Origin: CAVOEB01 sp965249645
GTDB lineage: Bacteria > Pseudomonadota > Alphaproteobacteria > UBA828 > JAPUJA01
Reading direction: 5' to 3'
DNA length: 64,000 nt
Assembly (NCBI GenBank): GCA_965249645.1
Contig: CBDFML010000012.1
Span: forward strand, 496,001-560,000
Below the pieces are notes generated by a model. The model saw only the letters and a list, made by a program, of their open reading frames with translations. It had not been told where the DNA came from and ran no database searches. Positions 35,950-44,948 of this stretch are shown here, piece after piece; the first letter of the stretch is position 1; the number at the start of each line of letters is the position of its first letter. Position numbers and translations under genes: made by a program.

Positions 35950-37845
35950 TTAATCCGGCACGGCTTCAGGCATCGCTCCAGGAACGTCGAGCAGGTCGTC
36001 GGCCGTCGGCACAGCCGGGACGGCGGCAATCGCGTCGAGGAACGGTGCGGCGAAATCCCTCAGTTTGGCCACGCCGACGCCGTTGACTTCGGCAAATTCC
36101 GTGGCATTGCGGGGCCGGCGTTGGGCCATGTCGGCGAGCGATTTGTCCGAAAAGACGACATAGGCGGGCACACCGCGCTCTTTGGCGAGGCGAAGGCGTA
36201 GCTCCTTGAGCTCGACGAGCAGCGCCGTCTCGGTTGTGGACAGCTCGGCGGCGGGTGCTCTGCTCCGGGTTCTGCGGCGCGCGGGAAGGTCATGGCGCAT
36301 GGTGTCCTGGCGATAACGAAAATCTACCTCACCCTGCAGCAGCGCCTGGCCCTTCTCGGTGATCGCTATGCCGCCAAAGTCTTTTACGTCGAGGCGGAGG
36401 AATCCGGGCGCCACGAGTTGGCGGATCAGAGAGCGCCAATTCTCCTTCTTGTGCTCGCCGCCGCCGCCGAAAGCGGGCAGACGATCGTGGCCAGCCCTGG
36501 CAACCTTTTCCGTCTGCGCACCGCGCAACACGTCGATAATGTGGGCGGCGCCGAAGCGTTGTCCGGTCTGAGACACTGCCGCAAGGACTTTCTGCCCCTC
36601 GGTCGTGCCGTCCACCATGTCAGCGGGGTCGAGGCAGGCATCACAGTTTCTGCACGGCTCGATTGGTTCCCCGAAATAAGCGAGAAGGGCGCGGCGGCGG
36701 CAGGCCGAGGATTCGCAAAAACCGATCAGTGCGTCGAGGCGGCGATGCTCTCGCCGTGTGCGCTCTTCGCCAGCGTCCTCCTGCTCAATGAACACCCGCC
36801 GCATTCGGATGTCGTCCAACCCGTAGAGCGTATGCGCCTCGGCCGGCAGGTCGTCGCGTCCGGCGCGACCGATTTCCTGGTAATACGCCTCAAGACTGCC
36901 GGGCAGGTCGGCGTGGAAGACGAAGCGGACGTCGGATTTGTCGATCCCCATGCCGAAGGCGATGGTCGCCACAATCACGACGCCCGGTTCGGTCATGAAG
37001 ACGTTCTGGTTGGCATCGCGCACCCCCTTGTCCATGCCGGCGTGGTAGGGCAGGGCGGGGACACCGTTCTCGACAAGAAAGGCGGCCGCGTCTTCGGTCT
37101 TTTTCCGCGACAGGCGATAGACGATCCCGCTATCGCCGCGATGACGTTCAATGAACGAGAGCAACTGGGATTTCCAGTTCCGCTTCATTTCGACGGACAG
37201 CTTTATGTTCGGGCGATCGAAGCCGAGAACGACCGTCTCCGCGTTGCCGGCGAACAGCTGTGCCGAGATGTCTTCGCGGGTGACCTCGTCGGCCGTCGCT
37301 GTGAGGGCTGCGATGGGAACTCCAGGAAAGATCTTCCGCAAGCGCGAGAGATCCTGGTAATCGGGGCGGAAGGAGGGCCCCCATTGCGAGATGCAGTGGG
37401 CCTCGTCGATCGCGATCAGGCGGACATCAAGCCGGCCGAGCGCCGTCAGCATTCGCTCGGTCATCAGTCGTTCGGGCGCCATGTAGAGAAGCCGGGTCTC
37501 GCCCGAAGCGGCGCGCTGCCACGCGGCGACGTTGTCGACACGATCACGTGAGGAGTTGATGACATCGGCCGCGACGCCGGCGAGACGCAGGGCCGCAACC
37601 TGATCGTGCATCAGGGCGACTAGCGGTGAGACGACGATGGTAAGTCCGCCGCAGATCAGCGCCGGGACCTGAAAGCAGAGCGACTTGCCGGACCCGGTTG
37701 GCATGACGGTCAGCACGTTCCGCCCGGCCAGCAGCGCGTCCACCACCTGTTCCTGTCCGGGTCGAAAATCGTCGAAGCCGAAGATTTCCTTCAGGACCTG
37801 GCATTTTTCGTCACGAGATTTCCCGGGCGCTGGCATCTCACACAT
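35950..37845 (-). CDS. recQ: ATP-dependent DNA helicase RecQ family
   Basis: A 3'-5' DNA helicase of about 631 residues. Walker A is MPTGSGKSL, motif II is the DEAH box (IDEAHCISQWG), and motif VI is QEIGRAGRD. Zinc-binding cysteines are in SSACRRR and CRNCDACLDP, and an HRDC domain occupies the C-terminus (near residues 520-600). Several Met codons could start it; 37845 is chosen for a GGGA upstream. Its stop abuts the hydrolase fragment. Confidence 0.9.
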   Translation of the reverse strand: MCEMPAPGKSRDEKCQVLKEIFGFDDFRPGQEQVVDALLAGRNVLTVMPTGSGKSLCFQVPALICGGLTIVVSPLVALMHDQVAALRLAGVAADVINSSRDRVDNVAAWQRAASGETRLLYMAPERLMTERMLTALGRLDVRLIAIDEAHCISQWGPSFRPDYQDLSRLRKIFPGVPIAALTATADEVTREDISAQLFAGNAETVVLGFDRPNIKLSVEMKRNWKSQLLSFIERHRGDSGIVYRLSRKKTEDAAAFLVENGVPALPYHAGMDKGVRDANQNVFMTEPGVVIVATIAFGMGIDKSDVRFVFHADLPGSLEAYYQEIGRAGRDDLPAEAHTLYGLDDIRMRRVFIEQEDAGEERTRREHRRLDALIGFCESSACRRRALLAYFGEPIEPCRNCDACLDPADMVDGTTEGQKVLAAVSQTGQRFGAAHIIDVLRGAQTEKVARAGHDRLPAFGGGGEHKKENWRSLIRQLVAPGFLRLDVKDFGGIAITEKGQALLQGEVDFRYRQDTMRHDLPARRRTRSRAPAAELSTTETALLVELKELRLRLAKERGVPAYVVFSDKSLADMAQRRPRNATEFAEVNGVGVAKLRDFAAPFLDAIAAVPAVPTADDLLDVPGAMPEAVPD

Positions 37846-38188
37846 TCTCGATGAGTTCCCGCACAGAATGCCAGATTGCTTAGACGCAACAAAATTCATG
37901 CCGTGGGAACGGTACGGGCTTTGCCGGGATTTTAATGTCACGGTCTCAAACTCAGATAAATAATTTAATATAATCAATGATTTAAGAGGCGAAAATTACG
38001 GGTTAAACTTCCGCCTGAAGGCGATAAATTCGGGCATTGCCTATCCTTGCGGGAAGGTCGCGCAGCAGCGTCGCAACAGAATCGACCTAAGCACCAAAAT
38101 CCTCTCGTCAGACGGTCGCGGAGGTGAAACTATTCTTGTAATGAATATAACGGGGAGCAGCCGGGCTCGCGTGGACGGTTGTCAGGAA
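37846..38188. promoter_or_regulatory. Divergent region between recQ and a GST gene
   Basis: About 343 bases with an AT-rich core near 37950-37985 that is a probable promoter area. No additional gene or known site was identified. Confidence 0.4.
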
Positions 38189-38878
38189 ATGTCGGTCAAA
38201 CTCTATAGCGCTAAAATTTGCCCGTTCGCGCAGCGCAGCCGCATGGCGCTGCTTGAAAAGGGTCTCGATTTCGAGCTCATCGAGGTCGATCTGAAGAACA
38301 AGTCGGCGGAGTTTCTTGCGGTCTCGCCCTATGGCCGGGTGCCCGCACTGGTCGACGGCGATGATCAGGTCTACGAAAGCGCGGTGATCAACGAATATCT
38401 CGAGGAAGTCTACCCCGAGCCTCACCTGATGCCGGAGGAGCCCCGCTTGCGCGCTCAGGTTCGGCTGTGGACCGATTATTGCAACACCACCTTTCTGCCT
38501 CACTACTACGACGTGCTGACGGAACAGGACGAAGCCACGGCCGAAGAGCTAAAGGCGGGGCTCGACGAGAAATACCGCTTCATAGAATCCGAGGGTTTCG
38601 CGCAGCTTTCCGGCGAGGGGCCATACTGGCTGGGCGCGGAGGTGTCGCTGCTCGACCTGATCTACTATCCCTTCTTCGACCGGCTCGTCGTCTGGCAACA
38701 CTACCGGGGCGTCACTATCCCCGACGACTGCCCACGCCTTGCGCGCTGGCACGGGGTCATGGCCGAGCGGGCCTCGGCGAAGGCGACCGCCGAATCGGAT
38801 GCCTATTTCATCGAGCAATATGCCAGTTACGCCAACGCGGATACGTCCGCCTGGTCGCCCGCCGCCGATTCCGACTGA
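38189..38878 (+). CDS. Glutathione S-transferase family protein
   Basis: A 229-residue GST. The N-terminal thioredoxin-fold domain starts MSVKLYSAKICPFAQRSRMA, with the C-P-F-A-Q catalytic area typical of omega/stringent-starvation-like GSTs. PYGRVPALVDGDDQVYESAV carries the cis-Pro and glutathione contacts, and a helical C-terminal domain follows. AGGA precedes ATG 38189. The substrate is unknown. Confidence 0.88.
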   Translation: MSVKLYSAKICPFAQRSRMALLEKGLDFELIEVDLKNKSAEFLAVSPYGRVPALVDGDDQVYESAVINEYLEEVYPEPHLMPEEPRLRAQVRLWTDYCNTTFLPHYYDVLTEQDEATAEELKAGLDEKYRFIESEGFAQLSGEGPYWLGAEVSLLDLIYYPFFDRLVVWQHYRGVTIPDDCPRLARWHGVMAERASAKATAESDAYFIEQYASYANADTSAWSPAADSD

Positions 38879-39015
38879 CCGGACGGAGCAGAAACGGAGC
38901 GCGACGGTCTTGCGGCTGGTTCGGCTTAATTGATGGCGCACTTGGCGGCGGGCGATTTGAGAGGACGCGGTGCGTCAAACGTCGCCGCCTTGCGAGGTGG
39001 GTCGAGCCGGCGTAT

Positions 39016-39171
39016 TCAGTCTTTGGGCGATTCTGACGGCGGCTCGATTGCTTCCGCCTCTTTCCTCGCGTCGGATTTTTCCTGCTTAGCGAGCAGGCGC
39101 GCCGCCTTCTTTGCCGCTTTCTGTCGCTCCCGTTCGGAGCGCTCGAAACGATAATTCGGTTTTCTGGCCAT
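39016..39171 (-). CDS. Small basic coiled protein
   Basis: A 51-residue protein starting MARKPNYRFERSERERQKAA and continuing with charged Lys/Ala/Glu repeats. Small proteins with the KPNYRFER opening occur widely in proteobacteria with no known function. GGAGGG lies 5 bases before ATG 39171, supporting translation. The plus-strand reading of the same bases is a shadow. Confidence 0.75.
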   Translation of the reverse strand: MARKPNYRFERSERERQKAAKKAARLLAKQEKSDARKEAEAIEPPSESPKD

Positions 39172-39242
39172 TAGCCCTCCGTTGATTCGTGCCGGCAGCG
39201 ACGTTGCAGAGTAGATCGGATCGAGGTGGCCTGGAAAGCCGC

Positions 39243-40382
39243 TTAAGACATGGTTTCGACGAGCATCTCCTGCCAGCGCCGGACGTGGTGCTCGTAGGGC
39301 GGCGAAAATCGCCCCTGCGCGGTATCGGATGCCGTCACGCCGCGCTGCCAGCCCTCGATGACCGGCGGGTCTTGGGCAATAACCCCGTCGTGATAATCGG
39401 CAACTTCCTTGCGCGCGGCCTCGTCGTCAGGATTGTCGCCGATGAAGTAGAAATCCCATTGCCAGTCGGTCCGGTTGGCGGCGACGGGTATGGCGACCGA
39501 GGACAGCACGAAATCCCGGGCGGCGGTAAGCCACAGGGTCGGAAATAGCGAACAATTCTCGGTGCCGAACCAGCGCTCCTCGGGCAGGTTCGAGAAGGCC
39601 GGCGGCGGGGCCTTCCAGCCCTCCGGGTAGCCCTTCTCGCTCGAGACGATATAGCAGTGGCCGTCGACGCCGGTTTCGTAATCCTGGAAGGGGCCGATCT
39701 CATTGTAGAGCGGGTGCACCGTGCCGATATGGTAAGGCTCGATGAAATTCTCCATGATCAGCTTCCAGTTGGCCGCCGTATCGATGGTATAGCCCTTGTA
39801 ATAGCGCAGCGCACTCATGTCGTAGTCGGCAAACCGCGCGGCGAACGGCGCGATATAATCCTCGAAGGGCGGCGCCTTGCCGTCCAGGTTGACGAAGATC
39901 CAGTCGTGCCAGACGCTGCAGCGAACGGGAATCAGGCCAAGCTTGTCCATGGCGCCGTTCTCATCGATCTTGTTCTTGCCGTAGCCCGAAAAATGGGGGG
40001 TCGCCTTGAGCCGGCCGTCGAGCTCGTAGGTCCAGGAATGGTAGGGACAACAAATCACTTTGGCGTTCGCACAAGGCTTCTCGACCAGCTCCATGCCCCG
40101 GTGCCGGCAACTGTTCAGATAGGCCCGGACGCCGCCCTCGCGGTCACGCAGCAGGAGAATGGGACGGCCCGCGATGGTGACGGGCCGGATGTCGCCCTTG
40201 CCCGCGATGTCATGGGCGTAGCCGGCAAATACCCAGAGCCGGGGGAACAGCCGCACGTTCTCCAGCCGGGCGAAATCGTCGCTGGTGTAGATGATGTTGG
40301 GCAGGCTTTCGGCCTGTTCGACAGGCCGGGCCAGCGCTTCGCGCGTATCCGGGCCGATGAAGTCGGCAAGCGATACGGTCAT
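39243..40382 (-). CDS. Rieske aromatic-ring-hydroxylating-type oxygenase, alpha subunit
   Basis: A 379-residue Rieske non-haem iron oxygenase. The Rieske cluster is Cys92-x-His94 (CRHRG) with Cys112-x2-His115 (CPYHSW). The mononuclear iron area is MENFIEPYHIGTVHP near residue 208. GGAGGG precedes ATG 40382. Related enzymes include carnitine- and choline-type oxygenases and N-demethylases as well as ring dioxygenases. No reductase gene lies beside it. Confidence 0.88.
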   Translation of the reverse strand: MTVSLADFIGPDTREALARPVEQAESLPNIIYTSDDFARLENVRLFPRLWVFAGYAHDIAGKGDIRPVTIAGRPILLLRDREGGVRAYLNSCRHRGMELVEKPCANAKVICCPYHSWTYELDGRLKATPHFSGYGKNKIDENGAMDKLGLIPVRCSVWHDWIFVNLDGKAPPFEDYIAPFAARFADYDMSALRYYKGYTIDTAANWKLIMENFIEPYHIGTVHPLYNEIGPFQDYETGVDGHCYIVSSEKGYPEGWKAPPPAFSNLPEERWFGTENCSLFPTLWLTAARDFVLSSVAIPVAANRTDWQWDFYFIGDNPDDEAARKEVADYHDGVIAQDPPVIEGWQRGVTASDTAQGRFSPPYEHHVRRWQEMLVETMS

Positions 40383-40536
40383 GGCGGCATCCCTCCAAGT
40401 AGCGGGACAACTATAGCGCTTTCGCTCGAAGCTTCCCAGACGGGCGATTCTGCCTGATTTACCGCCGTGCTCCCTTGATCTAGGGTGGATTACAACAGGA
40501 AACGAATTGCGGCGCCCGTGGCCGCGGGAGGAGAAC

Positions 40537-41298
40537 ATGACATTACCCGTCACCGACGGCCCTTGGTGGACACACAAGAAACTTTCAGACGGCATTACCC
40601 TGTTCGAAGAACCATTCGTGGATCAGTGGCTCCAGCCCAACAGCTGGTTCGTCGAGGGCCGGGACCGAAATCTGCTGGTCGACAGCGGAATGGGACTCGT
40701 GAGCCTGAAGGACGCGCTCGGCCCGCTCATGGAAAAGCCGCTGCTCGCGGTTGCTTCACACACCCATTTCGACCATGTGGGTAGCCATCACGAGTTTGCC
40801 GAGCGAGCGTGCCACAGTTCGGAAACCGACGTGCTCGCCGAGCCGAGCAATCACAACACGGCTGCCGACATCATGGACAACCTGATGATTGACGCCCTGC
40901 CTTACGAGGGCTACGACACGCAGAGCTATCATATCAAGGCCGCCCCCGTGACCCGCGCGCTCGATGAGGGTGACGTGATTGATTTGGGCGACCGGGTCTT
41001 TAAGGTGCTGCACCTGCCGGGCCATTCGCGGGGCAGCATCGGGCTCCTGGAGGAGGCGACGGGGGTCTTCTTTTCGGGCGATGTGATCTACGAGGGCGAA
41101 ATTCTCGACGAGCTGTTTTCCTCGAACGTCGAGGATTACATCGAGACCATGAGCCGCCTGGCGGAGGTGCCCGTCAACGTCGTTCACCCCGGCCACTACG
41201 GCAGCTTCGGGCGCGAGCGCATGGTCGAACTGGTCAGCACCTATGTCGAGAGCAAGCAGGCCCCGGTCTGCCCGGCGGACGTTCCGAAACCGGCCTAG
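40537..41298 (+). CDS. Metallo-beta-lactamase-fold hydrolase
   Basis: A 253-residue MBL-fold protein. The metal motif is SHTHFDHVGSHHEF near residue 78; LHLPGHSRGSIGL and VVHPGHYGSFG supply the further ligands. A GGGAGGAG ribosome site fixes ATG 40537. It is divergent from the Rieske gene. It could be a thioesterase, lactonase or cyclic-amide hydrolase; sequence alone does not decide. Confidence 0.85.
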   Translation: MTLPVTDGPWWTHKKLSDGITLFEEPFVDQWLQPNSWFVEGRDRNLLVDSGMGLVSLKDALGPLMEKPLLAVASHTHFDHVGSHHEFAERACHSSETDVLAEPSNHNTAADIMDNLMIDALPYEGYDTQSYHIKAAPVTRALDEGDVIDLGDRVFKVLHLPGHSRGSIGLLEEATGVFFSGDVIYEGEILDELFSSNVEDYIETMSRLAEVPVNVVHPGHYGSFGRERMVELVSTYVESKQAPVCPADVPKPA

Positions 41299-41394
41299 GC
41301 CGGGGCCAAGCCAGCGACGTTGACGCCGCCGCCAGGAGCGAAGTGGCCTGAGCCCCCGCTTCGATGTCCGCTTGTAGCCAAGAGCGGACCCGAG

Positions 41395-42450
41395 CTATTC
41401 GGCGGCCTCGGTCTCTTCCCCGGATTCGGCCGCCACGGCGGCGGCGTATAGCCGGCGAAATGCAAGGCCCGCCTTATCGCTCGTCACACTGACGGGGCGT
41501 TCGAGCCCGCCCGCCCCGTTGGCGAGGACGGTATCGCGGAAAAGGGAACTGTCCTCGTCGAACAGCTCCTGCATCCATCGCACCGTCGCCCATTGGCCGA
41601 TTGGGCCAAGCGCGAAACAACGGACCGTCTCTTCGAAGAACCAAGTGTGAGTATCGTCGGCGGGCGTGATGCCAGCGTAGATCACGCTAATACGACCGTC
41701 CGCGTAGCGGTCGTAGAAGTGGACCACGCCCCCCAGGTCGAAACGCTCGTGACCCTCCTCCACGTCAGCAAGCGAGAGCCCGCTCCCCCGTTGGAGCCAA
41801 CCGAAGAGACCCTTCGTTCGGACCACGTCGATGAGATCAGGCGCCTGCGACGACGACTCCTCGCCGTAATAAGCCTTGAAGCCGCGCTCATCCTCCCGGA
41901 TCTCCACGGTTTGCTCCGGAAGGAGCGGCGTTTCCACATTCATAGTACCGAAGTGAATGAACTTGAGGTGAGCGTTATCGAGAGCGTTCTCCACCACGTT
42001 GACGAAGGGAGCGTCGATCAATTGGGCCGGTATGAACGCGCGCCGGCGTCCCGGCTGCTCTTCGAAGAACTCGAATTGCGTCGGATCGTGGTCGGGTTTC
42101 ACCTCTGTATCCATCCAGATCCAGAGAATGCCCTGCCGTTCGATCAGGGGATAACGCGGAACCTTCGCCGTCGGCGGAATCTTCGCATCGTCCAGCTGGG
42201 ACGGGATCTTGACGCAGGCGCCTTCACCGTCGAAGCGCCAGCCGTGGAACGGGCATTCCACTGCGCCATCGACGATCTTCCCCTGCCCGAGGTCCGTGCC
42301 GCGGTGGGGACAGAGTGCGCCGATCGCGCGGGCCGTTCCCGCGCCGTCCCGAAAAAACGCCACCTGCTCGCCGAGCAGACGGCGGGTAAACGGTTTGTCT
42401 CCGAGTTCATGGGACCAGCCGGCGTAATACCAGGTGCGACGTGCAAACAT
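41395..42450 (-). CDS. Rieske oxygenase, VanA/phthalate-dioxygenase type
   Basis: A 351-residue oxygenase starting MFARRTWYYAGWSHEL, the VanA-like opening. The Rieske motif is CPHRGTDLGQG with CPFHGWRFDG near residues 47-70. The iron-site region NVVENALDNAHLKFIHFG lies near residue 150. This group often performs O- or N-demethylations. It lies downstream of the ureohydrolase pair on the same strand, beyond a gap of 205 bases holding repeat copy B. Confidence 0.87.
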   Translation of the reverse strand: MFARRTWYYAGWSHELGDKPFTRRLLGEQVAFFRDGAGTARAIGALCPHRGTDLGQGKIVDGAVECPFHGWRFDGEGACVKIPSQLDDAKIPPTAKVPRYPLIERQGILWIWMDTEVKPDHDPTQFEFFEEQPGRRRAFIPAQLIDAPFVNVVENALDNAHLKFIHFGTMNVETPLLPEQTVEIREDERGFKAYYGEESSSQAPDLIDVVRTKGLFGWLQRGSGLSLADVEEGHERFDLGGVVHFYDRYADGRISVIYAGITPADDTHTWFFEETVRCFALGPIGQWATVRWMQELFDEDSSLFRDTVLANGAGGLERPVSVTSDKAGLAFRRLYAAAVAAESGEETEAAE

Positions 42451-42582
42451 CCCGAACTCCGTTCCCGCCCGTGATTAAGGGGTCCCGACCCACGATTCGT
42501 TCAAGATACAATGCGCCCAAGTCGGTGAAATAGCGTCGAAAAACATAGGTTCGGATGGATTGACGTGTCAAGAGCGGGCAAC

Positions 42583-42628
42583 GTCAGAGCAAACCGGCTT
42601 GAGCCGAGATTGAAGCCCCCGTCGCCTC
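42583..42628 (+). repeat. Dispersed 46-base repeat, copy B
   Basis: Matches 12737-12782 at 40 of 46 positions, keeping the CGGCTTGAGCCG hairpin. It lies 28 bases beyond the stop of the ureohydrolase-like gene, in the opposite orientation relative to its upstream gene than copy A. Confidence 0.65.
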
Positions 42629-42655
42629 GGCCCTTCCTGATTTTTACGCTCGAGG

Positions 42656-43693
42656 CTATACGGATTCTTTGCGGATGGACGGGTCGACCTGGCACCCCTG
42701 CCCGACAGCGAGCATGCCCAGAATTTGGTGAACGATGCACACCGCCAGCTTGGACGTGATCAGGCTGCTGTCGTGGACCGGGCACAACTCGGCGATTTCG
42801 ATGATGCCGACGCTCTCGCGCCCACCGATGATCCTGGCAGCCCGGAGAACCTCGCGCGCCTCCAGCCCGGCCGGCTCGGGTGCCGTCACGCCGGGCGCGC
42901 AGGACGCGTCCATGACATTCATGTTGAAGGTGATGTATTGGCTATCGGTGTTGTCCCAGACCAGGTCGGCGGCCTCTTCGACGACGGGACCGATGCCCCG
43001 ATCGAAGATTTCCCACATGGGGAAATAGCGGACACCGCGCTCGTCGGCCAAATCGATGAAATCCTTCGGGTTGAGGCAGTTCCGCGCGCCGACGTGCGCG
43101 ACGTTCTTGACGTCGACGTTGGATAGTTCCGTTGCGCGGGCCATCGCGGAAACGCTCGTGATCTTCTCGCCGCCCCAGCTATCCGCCATATCGAGATGGG
43201 CGCCGAAATTGAGGTATCCCATCTTCTTTTCCGCGCCCAGATGGTCGGACAGCGCGTGGGCCGCGGGGATCGAGACGGAATGATCCCCGCCGCAAAGAAT
43301 CGGTACCACGCCGGCGGCAAGAATGTTGCTCACGCATTCATAGATGCGCTCATGGGCCTTGGTCGGGTTGGATACGCCCAATCCCACGTCGCCGCAATCG
43401 ACGATCTGGCAGCAGCTGGAGAGATCGACCCGGTGTTCGAACATGTAGGTGAAGTATTGGCTGGAGGCCTCGCGCATGGCGTGGGGCCCCGCCACCGAGC
43501 CGGGCTTTCCGATGTTTCCTTCGTCGTAGGGAACCCCGAGGAACGCAAACAACGCCTTCGCCTCTTTCAGATCCTTCGTCTCCGGGGCAACGGCGGGCGT
43601 GGACATGAAGGTGAGAATTCCCGGCGAGCGGATGACGTTCGATCCGTCCGCGCCGGGCGAGAAGATATGCTCGTAGGACTTGGCGAGATTCAT
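42656..43693 (-). CDS. Ureohydrolase-like protein lacking metal ligands
   Basis: A 345-residue agmatinase/arginase-fold protein. GGDHSVSIPA keeps its His138, but the DAHxD motif reads GAHLD (Gly164 for Asp) and the second motif reads FNMNVMDAS (Asn257 and Asn259 for the bridging Asps). Three of five Asp ligands are gone, so a normal binuclear metal centre is unlikely. It follows the intact paralogue by 36 bases and probably forms a hetero-oligomer with it. A GGGAG site precedes ATG 43693. Confidence 0.88.
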   Translation of the reverse strand: MNLAKSYEHIFSPGADGSNVIRSPGILTFMSTPAVAPETKDLKEAKALFAFLGVPYDEGNIGKPGSVAGPHAMREASSQYFTYMFEHRVDLSSCCQIVDCGDVGLGVSNPTKAHERIYECVSNILAAGVVPILCGGDHSVSIPAAHALSDHLGAEKKMGYLNFGAHLDMADSWGGEKITSVSAMARATELSNVDVKNVAHVGARNCLNPKDFIDLADERGVRYFPMWEIFDRGIGPVVEEAADLVWDNTDSQYITFNMNVMDASCAPGVTAPEPAGLEAREVLRAARIIGGRESVGIIEIAELCPVHDSSLITSKLAVCIVHQILGMLAVGQGCQVDPSIRKESV

Positions 43694-43729
43694 TGGTTCG
43701 TTCTCCCAAACGGTCTCCGCTTGCGCGCT

Positions 43730-44797
43730 TTAAAGTTTCAGACCCTGCGTCTTGGCATGGCTCCCCAGGAAATGGCACACGGTCATGCAGGAGAGCTTGC
43801 TGGTAATGAGATTATTGTCGAACACGCTGCACAGCTCCGCGATCTCCAGAATGCCCGCCCCGTATTCGCCCGCGGTCTTCGCCGCGAGGATCATCTCCCG
43901 CGCCGTAAAACCGTTCGGCTCGGGCAGGGTGGTGCCCGGCGCGCAGGACGAGTCGAGACAGTCCGTGTCGATCGAGAGATAGAGCGAATCGCACCCCTTC
44001 CAGCAACGCTCCATGACGCCGTGGGTGACCGGGACAACGCCGCGATCAATGACGTCGTCCATCGTCTCGACGAGAATCCCGTGATCGTCCGCGAAATCCG
44101 CGAAGTCCTTGGGCGTCGCCGCATTGCGCGAGCCCACATGGGCAATGTTTGCGCCGGTGCAGTTCGGCAGCTCGGCGGCGCGTGACATCCCCGACGCGTT
44201 GGTGATCTTGATGCCGCCCCAGGTGTCCGCCGCATCGAGATGGCAATCGTAATGGGCGTAGCCGATTCTGCCATCCTTGTGAAAGTCGCTGAGCGCGCTG
44301 CAGGCCGGGATCGGCACCGAATGATCGCCGCCGCAGAGCACGACCATGGCGCCGCCGTGGAGAAGTTCGGCGACGTAATCGTAGATGAATTGGTGGCTGC
44401 GCTCGGGGTTGGCCGCCACGATCGGAATATCGCCGCAATCGACCATATTGAAGGCCGTCAGGAGGTCGACCTTGTACTCGAACATATAGGGGAAGTACTG
44501 CGTCGACGCTTCGCGGATGCCTTGCGGCCCGCTCGACGTACCCGGCCGGCAGACCTGCCCCTCTTCATAGGGCGCGCCGAGAAACGCCACCTTGGCGCCG
44601 ACTGCGCGGATGGCCTCGCGCGTCGGTTCGCAATAGGGCGCGCCCATGAAGGTGTGGAGACCCGGTGCCTTGAAGGCGCCGTTATGGTGCTTCGGCGAAT
44701 AGATATGGTCCATCGGACCCGTATGGGCGCCCGAGCCCCGATGCTGATGGGGATGGTGATGCCAGCCGCCGGGCCCGTGGTGATGATTGCCTCCCAT
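43730..44797 (-). CDS. Ureohydrolase (agmatinase/guanidine hydrolase family), intact metal site
   Basis: A 355-residue ureohydrolase. All metal ligands are visible: His159 (GGDHS), Asp184, His186 and Asp188 (DCHLD), Asp277 and Asp279 (SIDTDCLD). The first 40 residues contain 12 His (MGGNHHHGPGGWHHHPHQHR and beyond), suggesting metal, perhaps nickel, binding. GGAGGGAG fixes ATG 44797. It should cleave a guanidino compound to urea or a substituted urea plus an amine; the substrate is unknown. Confidence 0.9.
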   Translation of the reverse strand: MGGNHHHGPGGWHHHPHQHRGSGAHTGPMDHIYSPKHHNGAFKAPGLHTFMGAPYCEPTREAIRAVGAKVAFLGAPYEEGQVCRPGTSSGPQGIREASTQYFPYMFEYKVDLLTAFNMVDCGDIPIVAANPERSHQFIYDYVAELLHGGAMVVLCGGDHSVPIPACSALSDFHKDGRIGYAHYDCHLDAADTWGGIKITNASGMSRAAELPNCTGANIAHVGSRNAATPKDFADFADDHGILVETMDDVIDRGVVPVTHGVMERCWKGCDSLYLSIDTDCLDSSCAPGTTLPEPNGFTAREMILAAKTAGEYGAGILEIAELCSVFDNNLITSKLSCMTVCHFLGSHAKTQGLKL

Positions 44798-44948
44798 GTC
44801 TCCCTCCGTTTTCGGGGCCGAGGCCACAGGCAGCCTGTCACGGCCCCGGACTTGACCGTCTGCGACCGGGACGAGGCGGCCGGCTCCATCATCTTGCCGC
44901 CCGCCTCTCCGGTTCGTTACGCCGCTGTTGCGATCTCCGGTTCGGGTC

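Noticed and set aside
38930..39154. 74-codon plus-strand frame
   Set aside because: It is antisense to the small basic protein, which has a strong ribosome site and a recognisable N-terminus.
42656..44797. Naming the pair metformin hydrolase
   Set aside because: The active/inactive arrangement is similar, but sequence identity to the known enzymes cannot be measured here and the substrate is unknown.
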